The position numbers and the translations under genes were made by a program. Source: Scatophagus argus (taxonomy: Eukaryota > Chordata > Actinopteri > Scatophagidae). From it: a stretch of 64,000 nucleotides of DNA. Shown here one piece after another: positions 1 to 12,549 of this stretch. Numbering within the stretch: position 1 is the stretch's first letter; each line of letters starts with the position of its first letter. The notes under the pieces were generated by a model. That model ran no database searches and was not told the origin of the DNA. It saw only the letters and a list, made by a program, of their open reading frames with translations. The stretch lies in assembly GCF_020382885.2 (NCBI RefSeq), contig NC_058499.1, forward strand, positions 19,267,872 through 19,331,871, given 5' to 3'.

Positions 1-1080
1 CAGTCATAACTTTTTAACTGACAAATCGGGATACGTTAGCAGAATGCTAGTGCTTTATGGGCAATACCATTTGTCTTTTAAGAAAAATGAACAGGCATTA
101 GTATTTTTTCTTTTGAATGCTGATATATAATCAACACTGTATTTTCAAAATTAAAATAAAATTTGGGCATTTTTGTTCAAAATAGGTGCAAGTAATTATT
201 TTAGCCACTTAGCTCCATTCACTCCCATTCATTGAGGACTACCTCGCGAGTGCCCCCAGTCATTTTTTGGTACGACAGCATTAGGCTGTCCCCTACCTAT
301 TAGAAGGGCTGTGGTACGGCTTTTGAACAGCTCTAGCAGTGAATGCTAACAGGGGATAGCTCAGTGTAGAGTGCTGCAGCTGAGAAACCTGGTTTGAGAT
401 CCTTAAGGGCATTAACTGTCTCTCAACTGATAGTCTCTGTAAACACACCTGTTAGAGTAAGACTATGTACAAATATCATCCTCCAAAGGGTTCAACTGCC
501 TACTCCCTTTTCTTGTCATAATGTAAATATCTTCTGCTACAGTGTGTAGCAAATCATTTAGCATAAACATAAAGAGACAAAGTGATAACTTGAGACTGCA
601 TAGTTATGTTAATGAACTGACAGTGACTGTGAAATAAGTCACGGTTAAATCAGTGATTTCATTAATTTTACTCAAGTTACTTTGACTGCTTTTGTGTGCT
701 CAACAAGTACTCCTTACTTATAAAGTAATTGTTGTTCAGTGTGTGTACTATATCCACCTCTGCTAGGTAAGCTATGTTACCACTTAATTAGCAGATGTAC
801 TGCTTTGTTTTGGTTTTGTTGCAGTGTATGCATTAGGCAACATGCTGCTTCAGGCACCGGCGATGAGACAAAATACACTCCAGTTGAATGACTCATGGGT
901 TCATCAGACACAAAAGATTGCACAGTTGGTAACCAATCATTCCTAAATAAGTGTGAAGGTCACAGTTCCAAGGCGAGAGGAGTAATTCCTGAAATCAGGA
1001 TCAGAATTCAGAATGCTCTTTTTTGCTGGCCTGGGAATGGTGTCATCAGCTTTAGTATTTTATAGGTGAAGCTTACTCAC
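1..1080. other. Probable galnt8 intron, no exon found
   Basis: The galnt8 exon ending at 1081 has a good GTGAGT donor, so this stretch should be intron. I searched the minus strand for the expected W-x-C-G-G and lectin-domain exons and saw none. The only structure noticed is the tRNA-like fragment at 351-412. Confidence 0.6.
351..412 (+). repeat. tRNA-like fragment, probable decayed SINE head
   Basis: GGGGATAGCTCAGTGTAGAG resembles a tRNA D-arm or box A, and GGTTTGAGATCC about 25 bases later resembles box B (GGTTCGANTCC). The spacing is too short and the arms do not pair as a full cloverleaf, so this is not an intact tRNA gene. It sits in the probable galnt8 intron at the left edge. Confidence 0.4.
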
Positions 1081-4000
1081 ACGAATACCCAGCTCAACAT
1101 TTTCTCCACCATACACTTTCATTCCTTCATCGAGGAGTCCAATTTCTCCAAGAAACTTCCTTTCAGCAACCAGGATTCCCATGACAGAGGGACTCCTGAA
1201 GTGAAGGAAGATAACTGTTACTACTGTATGATGTAAAACATATCTTACAGAATAGATCAGCATAGGCCATAAAAGTCAAGCTGTTAAATCATCATCACAA
1301 CAATTTAATTTAATTTCACTTCAACTTACTTTCCAGGCAATGAGCTGTCATTGAGTTTGTAATACTCGGGTGAAAACTGCTCATACATGCACCATAAAGC
1401 CCAGTCGAAGGCGTGTGCTGCTGGAAGGTACTGAACAACCTTCAGGTCATCAAAGTTGACTCTGTCAAACACAGGAGACACCACCACTGTTCGGTCAGCT
1501 TTGATCTGTGTCAGCAGGGGTTCGGCCCTGAATGTGGAAAAGGGAGGAAACATGTTTCACACATCATGACAATAAACTGAATTTAATTCCCCACAGCAGT
1601 CATTTTCACTTCCAGTGAAAAATTACCTGCGAGACAACAGGTTCAAAATTTTTGTCTTTTTGTAAACGACTTTATCTTATAATTGGGAGCTGGCATGTGT
1701 TACAGATCTGTGTTAGTCACTCCATTATTGCCTTAATATCTGCTAATTTTCTAAACAGACAGAACCCAAGTGAACACGGGTGCAACATTTGAAGTGGACG
1801 GAGTGTTTTTGGTGAAGGGAGTTTCAGAATGAAAAATGCTTAGTACAGATGCAGATGTTCATAATGTTACCCATAAGTTGGGGTTTTTTTGTAATAGTGA
1901 AAAATCAGCTTGCCACATTATTGCACTTGGCCACTCCTTTGAGTCTGTGGCTAAAAGGTTTGCCAGTCTGAGCAGCACTTGCCCATCCCTCATTACGACC
2001 ACATTACCACCAGTGCAGCTGCTCAGAGGCCAGCAGAACATACTGTGGCTGTATTGGGATCAGTCTGTGATCATACAGGTAACATGCGAAAGTGTGTGTC
2101 AGTATAAATAAGGTGTTTCTTCAAAAGGCCTTCACTCTCAGCAACACTATTGTGGTTGAACCAAAGCTAAAATGTGGGGCAAGCTGACATCAACAGCACC
2201 AGAATCAACTTGTACTTGTACTTGGTCATGGTGTGGACACTTCCCTATGTAAAACTGAATAACCGTGTAGATATACGCATGTTAAATGTTGTAATGTTGT
2301 CAGTGCTGCTGGAAAGCAGGAAATCTAAGTTAATATTGCTATATGATTTAATTTAGAAGCAAAAAGAACTTACTGCAATTAATATTTATGTGTTATATAA
2401 AAACTTCTTACAGCACGTACAGCAAGTCATCAAATATTATACCCAATGAAAATGACACACATAAATCGGCATATAAAAGAATTTATTCTCACCACATCTC
2501 ATGGACTTCGATGTGAGCATCCAGGATGGCCACTACGTCCGCAGTGGCAGCCCTCCACCCAGAAGCTCTGGCATAAGCAAGGCCTTGCTGCTCACTGTGC
2601 CTCACTCGTTTAATATGGACACTTGGATTCTGCTTCTCAAGTGACCTCACGAAAACGTCAAGGTCCCCCTTCAGGTCCTCTGAATTGAAAGAGAGAATGT
2701 GGACATATTTTTGATGTAATCGGAGAATAGACTTGACAAACCTTTGCTACATTCCATCTATGGTTTAGCTTATGTTGTAACTGTATCTGATTTGAAATTA
2801 TAGTCAGTGAAAATAAACTGACTGCAAAAAACTAGTGTTGCTAATGTCTTATTCACCCAAGTATGTGATCTAGTGTGGACAAACACCATTTAGTATAGTG
2901 CAGTTCAGTCCCACACCACCACATACATCCTTGAAATTACTCTGTTGAGACTGTACTGTATGGCCATTGTAGTACTTTGTTCCTGGGTTTATGGGCTCTT
3001 AAAGGAATAGTTGAACATTTTTGTTATTATATTTATTTACTTTCTTCACTAAACTTAACTTCCGAAATGTGAAGATCAATACCATATGCCTGTGGTATCG
3101 ATCTTCTCATCCTAAGTCTTTGCAAAATGCTAATAAGTGTAGTCTAATCCTGTTGTGTTAAATGTTTGCATTCCTTGTCTGTGTTGTTTAAACTGTAACT
3201 GGTTTGCTGTCCTCACTATGCTTGCCTGAGTAAAGAGATTCCATTTTCAAGGGACTAACTAGTTAAATATACATTGAATTCAAAAAGCCTATTCCCCCAA
3301 CTGTTGAACTATTGATTTAAAGTTCATCTTCAAGTTCATTTAACAAAATGCATTAAAACTTGTAACTCAACAGAGCCTGCAGCCAAAACAGCATCCAAGA
3401 AAAGCATGAAAAAATCAATAAACTGATAATAAACTTTTTATTTCAGCATAGTGGCATCTGCTCAGTGAATGAGGTGCCTTTTCAGCTCGTCCTACCTCCC
3501 AGTAAACTGTGTAGCCTGTAAATCCTATATGAGCTTCTGTTTAACTCTCATGGGTTTGCACAATCTGACCATTTTGTAACCAACCAACCATTAGAGCTGT
3601 TGTCATCCACCATTATTATCTCCTTCAGTAGGTTTTTAGGGGTGCGGTTGATGATGCTGCACAGGGCTCTTTTGATGACAGACAGGGCCTCATTTAGGTA
3701 GATCAGCACTACTCCAAGACTTGGCAGGTCCTTTGGGTAACTCTTCTTCAAACACCTACACAAAAACAGAAAGAGGTTTTAACTAAAAAAAAAAAAAAAA
3801 CAAAAAACAAAAGAAAAGTAAGCTGAACTTTATCTAAAGACAAGCTATGTGAACAGAAAGGTGAATGGTGCACTGGGAACAATACAATGGGTTGAGCTAA
3901 TAAGGGACTGCTTACTTAACCTTTCTCTGTGTATAAAGTGTAATGACAGCTCTGACATCATAGGACATAATCATGAAAGCTATACCTTGGCTCTCTGGTG

Positions 4001-5108
4001 TCTGGAAGAGGTCGATCTAGAGGAAGGCGATCACTGAGGAAAACGTTATATCCATAGCTGTCAAACAAACCCTGTGCCTCTCTTTGGTCCTCCTCAGACA
4101 GATTCTCTCCCCACTCCTTGAACAAGGCAGATTTAGGGAACAGTTTATTGGGCGTTTTCTCTTTGGGAGCCTCCTTTTGGTCCTGGATCTTTGCTTCAGG
4201 TCGTCCTTTGTGCTCATGGTGCTTTTTGGCTTCTGACTGTTTGACCTCTGCTTCTTTTTTCTCTTCAAGCCTTTGCTGCATGGCATCCTGCTTTTCTTCC
4301 AAAGCTGTCAGTACTTTGTCTTGACAAATGTGAGAGATTGAGAGCATGATCACTTTGTCAGATAATACTATTGCAATAAATAAATCAAGAAATTACTTCT
4401 AAACCACAATAAAGCATTTTCCTTGAGATTAATATTCTCTTGATTCAACATAAAGATAATTTCTAACATATTCAGGTTAAGTTACAGCCCTACAAGAAAC
4501 AAAGATGAAAACATCAGTAAAAATACATAAAGCATAATAAATATACTTTTATAAATATGGAAATACATAGAAAGAGGATTTGTTCCATTCAGTAACCCAT
4601 AAATGATGCACTTCTGTTAAAAATGATCTCTTCTGTTATTAATAGAGAGCAAATCTCAAAGTTCAATAGCAGCCATTCATATAATGGCCTATTACAACAC
4701 TTCATAACCAAGCATTTTCCTTTCTCTAAGCGAATAAATGGTGACACACATACAGTGCAGTGAACTAACTTTTTATCTTTACACTAACATGTCTAACAAA
4801 GTCACCGCGAAGCTAAGTCTCTTTCCATTTCCCCATCTTCAAACAAAACCCCCCAAAACAAACAAACGTACAGTAAGTTGTAGCCTATGGGTGCGCTACA
4901 GGGGGGAGATAAATCATTGTCTCCACTCACAGATATGTTTGATGCTTGCCTCCAGGTCAGAAAAGCTCCTGATCATACGCGGCGTGTCCAGCTCTTTGTC
5001 ACTCACCACTGTACGATCATATCCACTCTTTAGAAACATGCCCATGCAGAGGACGAGCCCAATGCCCATTAATGTGAGGGCTGGTCGCTTTATCCACACG
5101 GATCTCAT
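1081..5108 (-). CDS. galnt8: galnt8-type polypeptide GalNAc-transferase, 5' six exons (3' part outside window)
   Basis: This enzyme family transfers GalNAc from UDP-GalNAc to Ser/Thr and starts mucin-type O-glycosylation in the Golgi. Six exons are supported: 5108-4931, 4319-3986, 3755-3589, 2679-2493, 1527-1330 and 1195-1081. All have GT-AG junctions and the phases sum to 393 codons. Residues 1-9 are a short cytosolic tail, 10-26 a signal-anchor helix, and about 60-130 a Lys/Glu-rich stem. The catalytic GT-A domain follows with YNVFLSDRLPLDRPLPDTR, the VDDNSSN stretch and the metal-binding DxH as DAH at about 280-282. Exon 6 carries SPSVMGILVAERKFLGEIG and YGGENVELGIR; the SPS(I/V)MGIL and GGENVEL forms resemble GALNT8 rather than other members, and the ndufa9-dyrk4 neighbours agree. 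The family is about 600 residues, so some 240 residues, including the ricin-type lectin domain, are missing at the left edge. The ATG at 5108 is the first one in frame. Confidence 0.88.
2999..3120. repeat. Fragment of a common percomorph repeat
   Basis: TTAAAGGAATAGTTGAACAT followed about 90 bases later by GATCTTCTCATCCTAAG resembles, from memory, the end of a very abundant percomorph interspersed repeat that begins TTAAAGGAATAGTTCAACAT. It lies in the galnt8 intron between exons 3 and 4. Confidence 0.4.
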
Positions 5109-5353
5109 GCTGATAACACACCGACTGACCCCCGGCAAGAGGATGATATCCCACACTGCACCCGCAAAGAGCGGGTTTAGATCACTCTGACTGACGGACA
5201 CCAAACAGATGGCGAGATGTACATGATGGTACTTTGGCTCTGTGAATAATACGCTCTGAGGGTTGAAAGCGAGCGACTGCGCAAGGTGAGACCTGTCCTT
5301 TCCTCTGCTGCCGGCCCATATTTGGCATAGGTGTTTCTGATTAGTGGGCGCCG

Positions 5354-5368
5354 TGACGTCGTGACGTT
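5354..5368. promoter_or_regulatory. Paired CRE-like sites upstream of galnt8
   Basis: TGACGTC (5354-5360) and TGACGTT (5362-5368) stand one base apart, about 250 bases upstream of the galnt8 ATG, in a locally CpG-rich stretch (about 5200-5420). They match ATF/CREB half-site consensus sequences. The position is right for a proximal promoter; function is inferred. Confidence 0.4.
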
Positions 5369-5419
5369 ACCTGCGAGCGGACAAGTAACAAATAAAATCT
5401 CACCAGAAACTGACACGGT

Positions 5420-7860
5420 TTGCGAAGGAAAACTTTTAGGGGAAAGTGTGAGAGCAAATTAAATCCATTTATAAATAGCCGAATCTGAACCATTTCGTCA
5501 TGTGTTTTTTTCTCTCTGGTGAAGTCAGGTGATCACCAAAGTTGATGGGAATGTTAAAACAGTGCACTGAGTTACGTCTGTCATGTAGTTGGTGACTGAC
5601 ACTGCCACATCACAACAAACCTGTCCTGGATTGAAAAGTGTTGGCATTTTATGTTCACTAAGTCAGATTCACTGTGCCATCATAATGTTCTGCAAAAATT
5701 CTTTCCTGGCCATTATTCAACAAACAGAAGGAGAGATTGTGTGTCACATTTGATACTGAATTGGTGACACTAAGCTTGGGTGTCCACACTGAAACTGTGC
5801 TGGTTGTATAGATCTTCTGTTATGTTTCGAAATCTGGAGCTTCTTTGCAGCAACATCCAATTGTAGTCAACCATAAGCTCACTGATTTTGCTGATATCTA
5901 CGGGTGACTGTCGTAGCTCTATCAGTCACTACTCATATAATAAACATACTATGAGTCTTGACAGACATGGACAGTTTGAGCTTTAAAGCATATAAACCTT
6001 TTCTAACAGACCATCCAAATAAAGGTATGAACCTGAAAATGAGCATAACATGTCCCCTTTAATACAGAAGAAATCATTTAATCCTGCAGCTAAACTAGGC
6101 GATTAAGTGCAAAAGACAGAGAGTCTGCAGACCGAAGTTGCTCAAAGATATTGAATTCACTGACACCACAAATTGCACTGAGGCTTGCCACTTCATGAAC
6201 GTCTGGATAGTTAACATCGTGAGCTGCTAATATTAGGTGTGGTTACCTGCATCATCCAAAACATGAAATGACATGACACAGTCTGACTGGAAGTAAACAT
6301 CTTTAAATGCCAGCATCTATGTGGATCATGTTGCCAAATGTGCGCAACGGGGTTTCACAATGAATATAGCAAATATAGCACGACATCTTGTTAATGTGAT
6401 GAAACTTAGGCAACTTTAAAGCGCAAAATATGAGCTGGCCACATTTCAACTACATTTGTTGAAAACTACTGAGGCTTCTTTCCTCTCTGTGTTTGGTTTG
6501 ACACATTTGATGACAAATATCCATCCATTATTCCCTTTTCCTGTGCACAGACACAGACTGGAGTCCACCTGAACCCCCACTGATCGCACTGAAGAGTCTT
6601 GTCAAAGATAGAAACTAATGCACGTATAATTTTACACATTGTCTGCTAATCTATGATTTGTCATGTATGGCCATTTGAACCTGGGCTATAAAAATAATTT
6701 GAACCCTTCTCTTGATCTCTGCCTTCCCCTAATATTGTCATTGATATGAAACAGTTCATCAGCGGGAAAATGTGTAGAAATGTCTTGTGGAAATTATGAT
6801 CTCCAACCAGCTGAACTGAGTTCTGCTAAAGTTGAATGTTTTAAGGGTAATCACTCAAAGTTTAAATTTAAGCAAGTTGGATCCAGTTTTTCATCCCTTA
6901 TTAATACAGTGATGGATTTTATGACTTTGGCACCTCCTACTGTTAGTATCTGAAAAATATACAGTGCTTAAAGGATTTAAATGATGAGCAAACAGGATTC
7001 TGAACAAACCACTATTGTTAGGCATTCATACAGGATGGGGATATTCCTGGAACGGTCACTGGTCCACACAGTAGCTGTTAAGAAGGTGTTCTGCAGCTGC
7101 ACAGGCCAAGTACAGTTGTGTTAAGAGAGGCATTTATTTGCTTTGTGTTTGACCACCATGTGAACATTCACTTCACTTGTGTTTTGGATCTTTTAAAAAT
7201 GTGATGTTCGATCAGAACTTGGCTATATAGTCAGGACTATGTTTCATAAATTGATTGAAGCTAATAGTTCAGGCTCACTAATAATACACATTTAATATAT
7301 CGGAATATCTGTGGCTGCCAAATGCCCTTATTGCACCATAATCTAAGATGTTATCCCCAGACGTGGACAAACATTGTCCTGGTACCACTTTGAAAGTTTA
7401 CATATTAGTTCCATGATCTATGTCCTTTCCTCCAACTGTGTTGACCCTCCTTTTAATTTGAGCATGTTTTGTTTCATGACATTAAACTCAATGTAATTAA
7501 AGGTCTAAATGTGCGATTGTGTCTTTGGTATCAGTGACTGCCTTATTCTATGTGGACAAGTCTCTATTACTATACACTATAGTTGTACAGCGCACACGTT
7601 AATATTACAGTTAAGCTTGTGGTCAGCTGTTTAATTCTTCCTTATTCACCTTTGTAAAACTGCTCAGGTTAAGTATGGTCAAATTTCTCAATTGTATTTA
7701 GGTGTGTTCCTGCTGATTAACTGCAACAGCCAGGACTCAAATGTAGTAAAACAGTACCATGTAAAAGTCAACTCTCTCGGGACACTGTAATGGTAACATG
7801 GCGTCTAATGAAAACAATATGCAAGAAACAATAAAACGCTGAAAACAAGAAAATCTTAAG
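5420..7860. other. Intergenic, galnt8 promoter side to ndufa9 3' end
   Basis: No coding exon is recognised. In particular no long intronless Kv1 (KCNA) reading frame is present, although KCNA genes sit near this position in mammals. About 5880-6060 ends in GAGCATAACATGTCCCCTTT, resembling a widespread fish repeat terminus. The rest is AT-rich and unremarkable. Confidence 0.6.
5880..6062. repeat. Terminal part of a common fish interspersed repeat
   Basis: The run of AACCTGAAAATGAGCATAAC then ATGTCCCCTTTAA matches, from memory, the end of a repeat seen many times in percomorph genomes. The class is not certain and is probably a non-autonomous DNA element. Boundaries are approximate. Confidence 0.4.
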
Positions 7861-7869
7861 AGGAGATAT

Positions 7870-7882
7870 TTTATTTTTTATT
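7870..7882 (-). terminator. ndufa9 polyadenylation signals
   Basis: Two near-adjacent AATAAA hexamers on the minus strand (7870-7875 and 7877-7882) lie 85-97 bases after the ndufa9 stop codon. They would give a short 3' UTR. Only the hexamers are seen; the cleavage site is inferred. Confidence 0.6.
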
Positions 7883-7966
7883 TATGTACAGAATTTCGTT
7901 AAATAGCAATCAGAGGTACTGATATCCTCTGGCTGCCCACATAATGTTGGGAAGTTGTCCGTTAGT

Positions 7967-10900
7967 TTAATAGTTGACAGTCTTGGCTGGCTTCGTCTCA
8001 TCCAGGTCAGCCTCCAGGTAACGCACCCGGCGGTGACGGCGCAGAATCTCGATGGCCTTTTGTTCTACAGTGGAAGGAGTGATACCAAGATCCTCCAGAC
8101 CAGGAAGTCCTGGGTACTTCATGTCAGTTGTGTGAAACTGGGGGGAAAAAAAAGCACAGAATTCAGCATATTCATTAGCATATTAATTACTTGGGAAAAC
8201 ATAGTGTTAGTTGTAGAGGCTCCACAGATGGTGAACAATTCTCAAGTTTATTGTATACACCAAAATCTTAGATTTCTTACCCGGTCGACTTTGTCTGGGG
8301 TTGTCCAGGGCTCAAATGGGTTCATACTGAAAAACTGAGCAACAAGGCTGAAAAGAAAAAAACAAAACAAAAACAAAAGTCATCGCACGATTGTACAGTG
8401 GTACACAACAATTGCGTTTTTGATTAGTCGGGGCTCTGTAGGAGAGTATTTCAATGAGTTTCAAGTATATGTAGTGAGTGTGTTCAATCAGCAAATCACA
8501 AACATGATGTAACATGAGTAGTTTCTGTGTGAAACAACTCCATAAGCTGCTCAAACCCTAATGTTATTTTTGTAATACACAAGTGGACACTTGACAGCCT
8601 TTCAACCATCTTTTTTGCTTTGCACCTCGCCTCTGGTGAAGCTGAATGCTCGATTCAGTTACTAACTACTTGTTTCTGGAAAATGTAGAAAAATGTAAAA
8701 AGCACTTACTGATAGAGTGGGCGGGGCAGAGGGTAGGGCAGAAAAGGTCTGTGTGCTACAGCGTAGATGTACTCTACCAGGTCATAAAGGAGGTAACGGT
8801 TGGGGCTTGACACCAAAAGAAAACATAGAAAAACAATGAAGGATTGTCTTCATGTGAACCTGCTCACAAGTAATACAGGGCACAAAACACATACACACCA
8901 TTTTCATGTCTAAAAAGCCTGCAAGAGCAAAATTCTGTCAACTGCACCTGTGACTTTATTGTCAAACTAAAATGTCTTCCTCAGTACAAATCATTATTTG
9001 CTAAAATATATTTATATATTTGTGCTTTCTGAGTTCAAAAAACGATTATATTTCAGTCTGTGCTTGACTCTACACACAAGTTTCGACCACCTACCCAACT
9101 AATGCGTATGTCTTCCCATTAGCATCAGGATCTCTGATGGCATTGATAATGGCCTTGGCCACATCCACCACCTGAGGGACAAAAGAGACAGTTTAGATGG
9201 ATTTATTTTATGGTCACAGCTTCAGCTTGGCTCCAAACACAGAACTGGCCCACATGGAGCTTCTTAGTAATCAGTGTCTATCGCACTGGCAAGGATAGCT
9301 TCGTTTTAAACAACCACAGAATGTTATCACTACCAGCCACACTTAAATTCAAATTTAACACATCATGTCTGAAAGTCTGGTCTTCACTCTTTCAACAAAC
9401 TTACATAAACAGGCTGCTTCACAGTGTTCTTCCCCATGGATATGAGTGGAATAGCATTGCCAAACCAGCGAATGTCTGAAAAAGTATTAAAGCCATACAT
9501 GAGCTTTTCACTGCTGGGCTGGCTAACTGTTCATACCAAAGAGAAACATTTTCAACACTGAGGAAAACTGAAGAGGTCAAATGAGAGAGGAATCAATTCC
9601 CCTATTCCATCCCCACCCCTAGCCAGCATACTCATTCATCATAGTCTTTGACCACTTTTACATACACAAACAAACATCTTACTTGCATAATGGTTGAAGA
9701 ATCTGTCCTCCCGGCCAAACATCTCAGAGGGCTTCATGATGATGGCATCAGGAAACTCATCTCTCACTGCTGCCTCTCCTACAGCCTAAAAAACATTATA
9801 GACAATGATCAGGGAACCTTTTTTAGCATTTAATATACACTGGCTTAAAAATGCATGTACTGGACAGCAAAAACATAAGATACACTAGTTTGACTGAGTA
9901 AGAGAGATTTGCAGTATGTGAAGAAACAGCTCTCTACCTTGTTTCTCAGGTATTTGGATGGGCTGCGTATGTCAGCATTGAGGTGAGACATGTGGACAAA
10001 CTTTGTGATGCCCGCCTCTCTGGCTGCCTTTGCAATCTGCTGCGGGATGGTCACAAAGACATCCTCAAAGCGATAGTTCCTTTACACAAAAAGAGGAAAA
10101 ACGCTTGCATGTGAGTGCTTCACTTCAATTCTAGACCTACATCTCCAAGCCAGATTAAAATTAAAATTCAGAGCTCAGTATCAGATGCTCTGAAACATTT
10201 TTACAGTCTATACCTTGTCTCCCACTCTCTGCCCACCAGGTTGATGACAACATTTGAGTGCTCCAAAGCCCGTTTGATGGAGTCTTTGTTCCTGGCATCC
10301 CACTCCTGCAGCAAGACAGAACAGAGACAACACATTTGCATTTTGCATTCATTCATGACATTTATTTTTGCAACATTTCTGCAAGGTGTGTGTTTGTATG
10401 CATCTTACCATGAAAATGATTTGTCCAAGATCACCCATGGGCCTGAGGTACATGACATCATACTGATCACAGCGGTGTGGGATGACAACCTGAGAGCCAA
10501 TCCGACCTGCAAATCATCAGTACAAACTCACATACTGTAATTGTTTTAAATGGCTAACTAAGAAATTGACAGCATTAAATTAAAAACAAAAAATAATTCC
10601 GTCATAATAATAACATATGCATTAACTGCAGAAATAGATCACAGGTTATTTTGATGAGCCTTGTCAGAGGTCATTTTCATATCAGCCACTGAGATGCAAA
10701 ACCCCTATCTTCACATACTTACTACTGTTCTGGATACTGTCTCCCACATCACTTTATTTTGCCCATATCTATAATCTACTGAATGCAAATTATAATCAAT
10801 CAGTGACAGCACCATACAACAACCTCACAACTTCACTGCCACATTCCCTGCTGTGATATTGACTACTATTCAAATAACTGTAGAGTAAGACCTCCTTAAC

Positions 10901-12355
10901 AGGAGATCATGCTTACTATATCAGACTATTCTTATAGCTGCGATGGGATCTTATGTGGGATACTGAGACAAAGGATAAAATGTTTACAGGCACTAAATTC
11001 TACCGAAAACACATGCTTTCTGAATAAAAAGTCAATATTACCATGCATATAACTGAGCGGCAGTATCATTTTTAACTCACCCAGTCTGTTGGCCACATAT
11101 CGACCGAGAAAACCCGTGGCGCCGAACACTGTCGCTGCTATTCCACTGGAGGAGGAGCGTCCTCCTTTCCCTTTGGGGATGACAGCATGGTGCAGCTTTC
11201 TCTGCTGGACTGTGGTGACAGAGGCAGCTGACAGTACAGCAGGGGAGCAGCTACCTGTTGAGAAGAGAGAACACAAGCATAGAGTTAATATTACACTGAG
11301 TTGCCAATTTCCTAACTACACCATTCCAAAATTTCACCAAGCAATAAAACCTGCAGTGATGAAGCCCCAACTGTTTCTGTAGCCCTAATATTGTGTCATT
11401 ATGGCATATGAGATGTGTTACCAATCTTTACATCACCTTGTTGCTATAAATGTGGTGGAGAGATATTAGAGACCCCTCTCAGTATAACACAGTACCATTC
11501 AACATCACCACAAACAGCCTGAAAAACAGTTTAATCTACAGTTCTTTAACTGTGCATTAGTCATGCTGAAAATATGACATTGAACATTGCACTGTAGTGG
11601 TGTAAGTGTTCTAATGATGAGGAAATGAGAAACTACTTTATGCACAGACCAGACAAAAATCAACCACACATGAGCAAGAGTGCACGTTTAAGTGCTGCAG
11701 GCATTCTTAATAACTCCTTCATCGATAATGGAGTTTTCACAGTAACCTTAGACTGTGCAAGTGGATTACTAATGTTTTGTATAATAAAAAGAATAAGCTG
11801 ACGTGAACCATATAGCAGGCAAAACTAACGCTAGTTCAGTGTCCCTGTGCGGACTCGTGTCATTCACTATACACAACATCAGATCACTTAGTCAGACATC
11901 TGAAACTGTTGTTGTAGCTCAAGAATGACATGCTAGGGTGATGTAAAGTATATAAACAGGGAGGGTTGTCAAAGTATCCCACTGGTAAATATGATCGCTA
12001 CAGATCAGCTAACTTAAGTATTAACATCAATTTATCAAAATTTATCAACACAAAATGGTTAAATGGTCAGACAGCGGATGTTAGAATTATTCAAACGTCC
12101 AAATGTCAAGTACTAGCTTGCTAAAACATTTTGCTAGCAAGCAGCTAGCCGAGCCTGTTAGCAAGGTCACCCGAACCGAGTTTGTGATCAAACTATGATC
12201 CCGTGTTAGGATGAAACAAGAACTAAGGTCTAAAATCACAGCATTAATGTCTAAAATCTTTATGTCGTTGTCGAATGCACGTTGCTTTGACATTACTCAC
12301 TTGAAATCTTTGGAAGGACACTCGCTGGACGGCTAACCAATGCAACGGTCGCCAT
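7967..12355 (-). CDS. ndufa9: NADH:ubiquinone oxidoreductase subunit A9 (complete, 11 exons)
   Basis: NDUFA9 is an accessory subunit of mitochondrial complex I, a short-chain-dehydrogenase-like protein that binds NADPH at the matrix side near the Q module. Exons: 12355-12301, 11254-11081, 10506-10409, 10305-10214, 10079-9938, 9785-9683, 9475-9405, 9171-9095, 8805-8710, 8347-8281, 8137-7967. All splice sites are GT-AG and the phases close to 381 residues (human 377). The N-terminus ([18 protein letters not shown]) is Ser/Arg-rich with no acidic residue, as expected for a mitochondrial presequence. The Rossmann glycine motif GATGFLG lies at 63-69. Further family landmarks are [55 protein letters not shown] and the C-terminal KPAKTVNY. 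No frameshift or missing block is seen, so this looks like a functional copy. Confidence 0.98.
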
Positions 12356-12358
12356 CTT
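12347..12358 (-). promoter_or_regulatory. YY1-like motif over the ndufa9 start codon
   Basis: The minus strand reads AAGATGGCGACC across the initiator ATG. This is close to the YY1 core AAGATGGCGGC, which is often placed just downstream of the transcription start, overlapping the first codons, in nuclear genes for mitochondrial and ribosomal proteins. The match is seen; binding is inferred. It also suggests a very short 5' UTR. Confidence 0.5.
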
Positions 12359-12549
12359 CGAACTACGGAAAACCGTGTGGGTCAAACACGAGCGTTTGCC
12401 TCGAGTTAAAGACATACATACTGTGTATGCGAAGAGAGAGAGCACTCGAAAACAGCATTATGGCCACATAAACACATAAACTTATAGTGGTGCTACAGCG
12501 CCATGGCATGGTTTGTTTCTTGTTTCGTCCTTATTTTTCCCATTTTTTA

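Noticed and set aside
351..412. Functional tRNA gene
   Set aside because: Box-like words are present, but the spacing is too short and the acceptor and anticodon arms do not pair.
4738..5190. 150-codon plus-strand frame
   Set aside because: Antisense to galnt8 exon 1 and its 5' flank. No motif.
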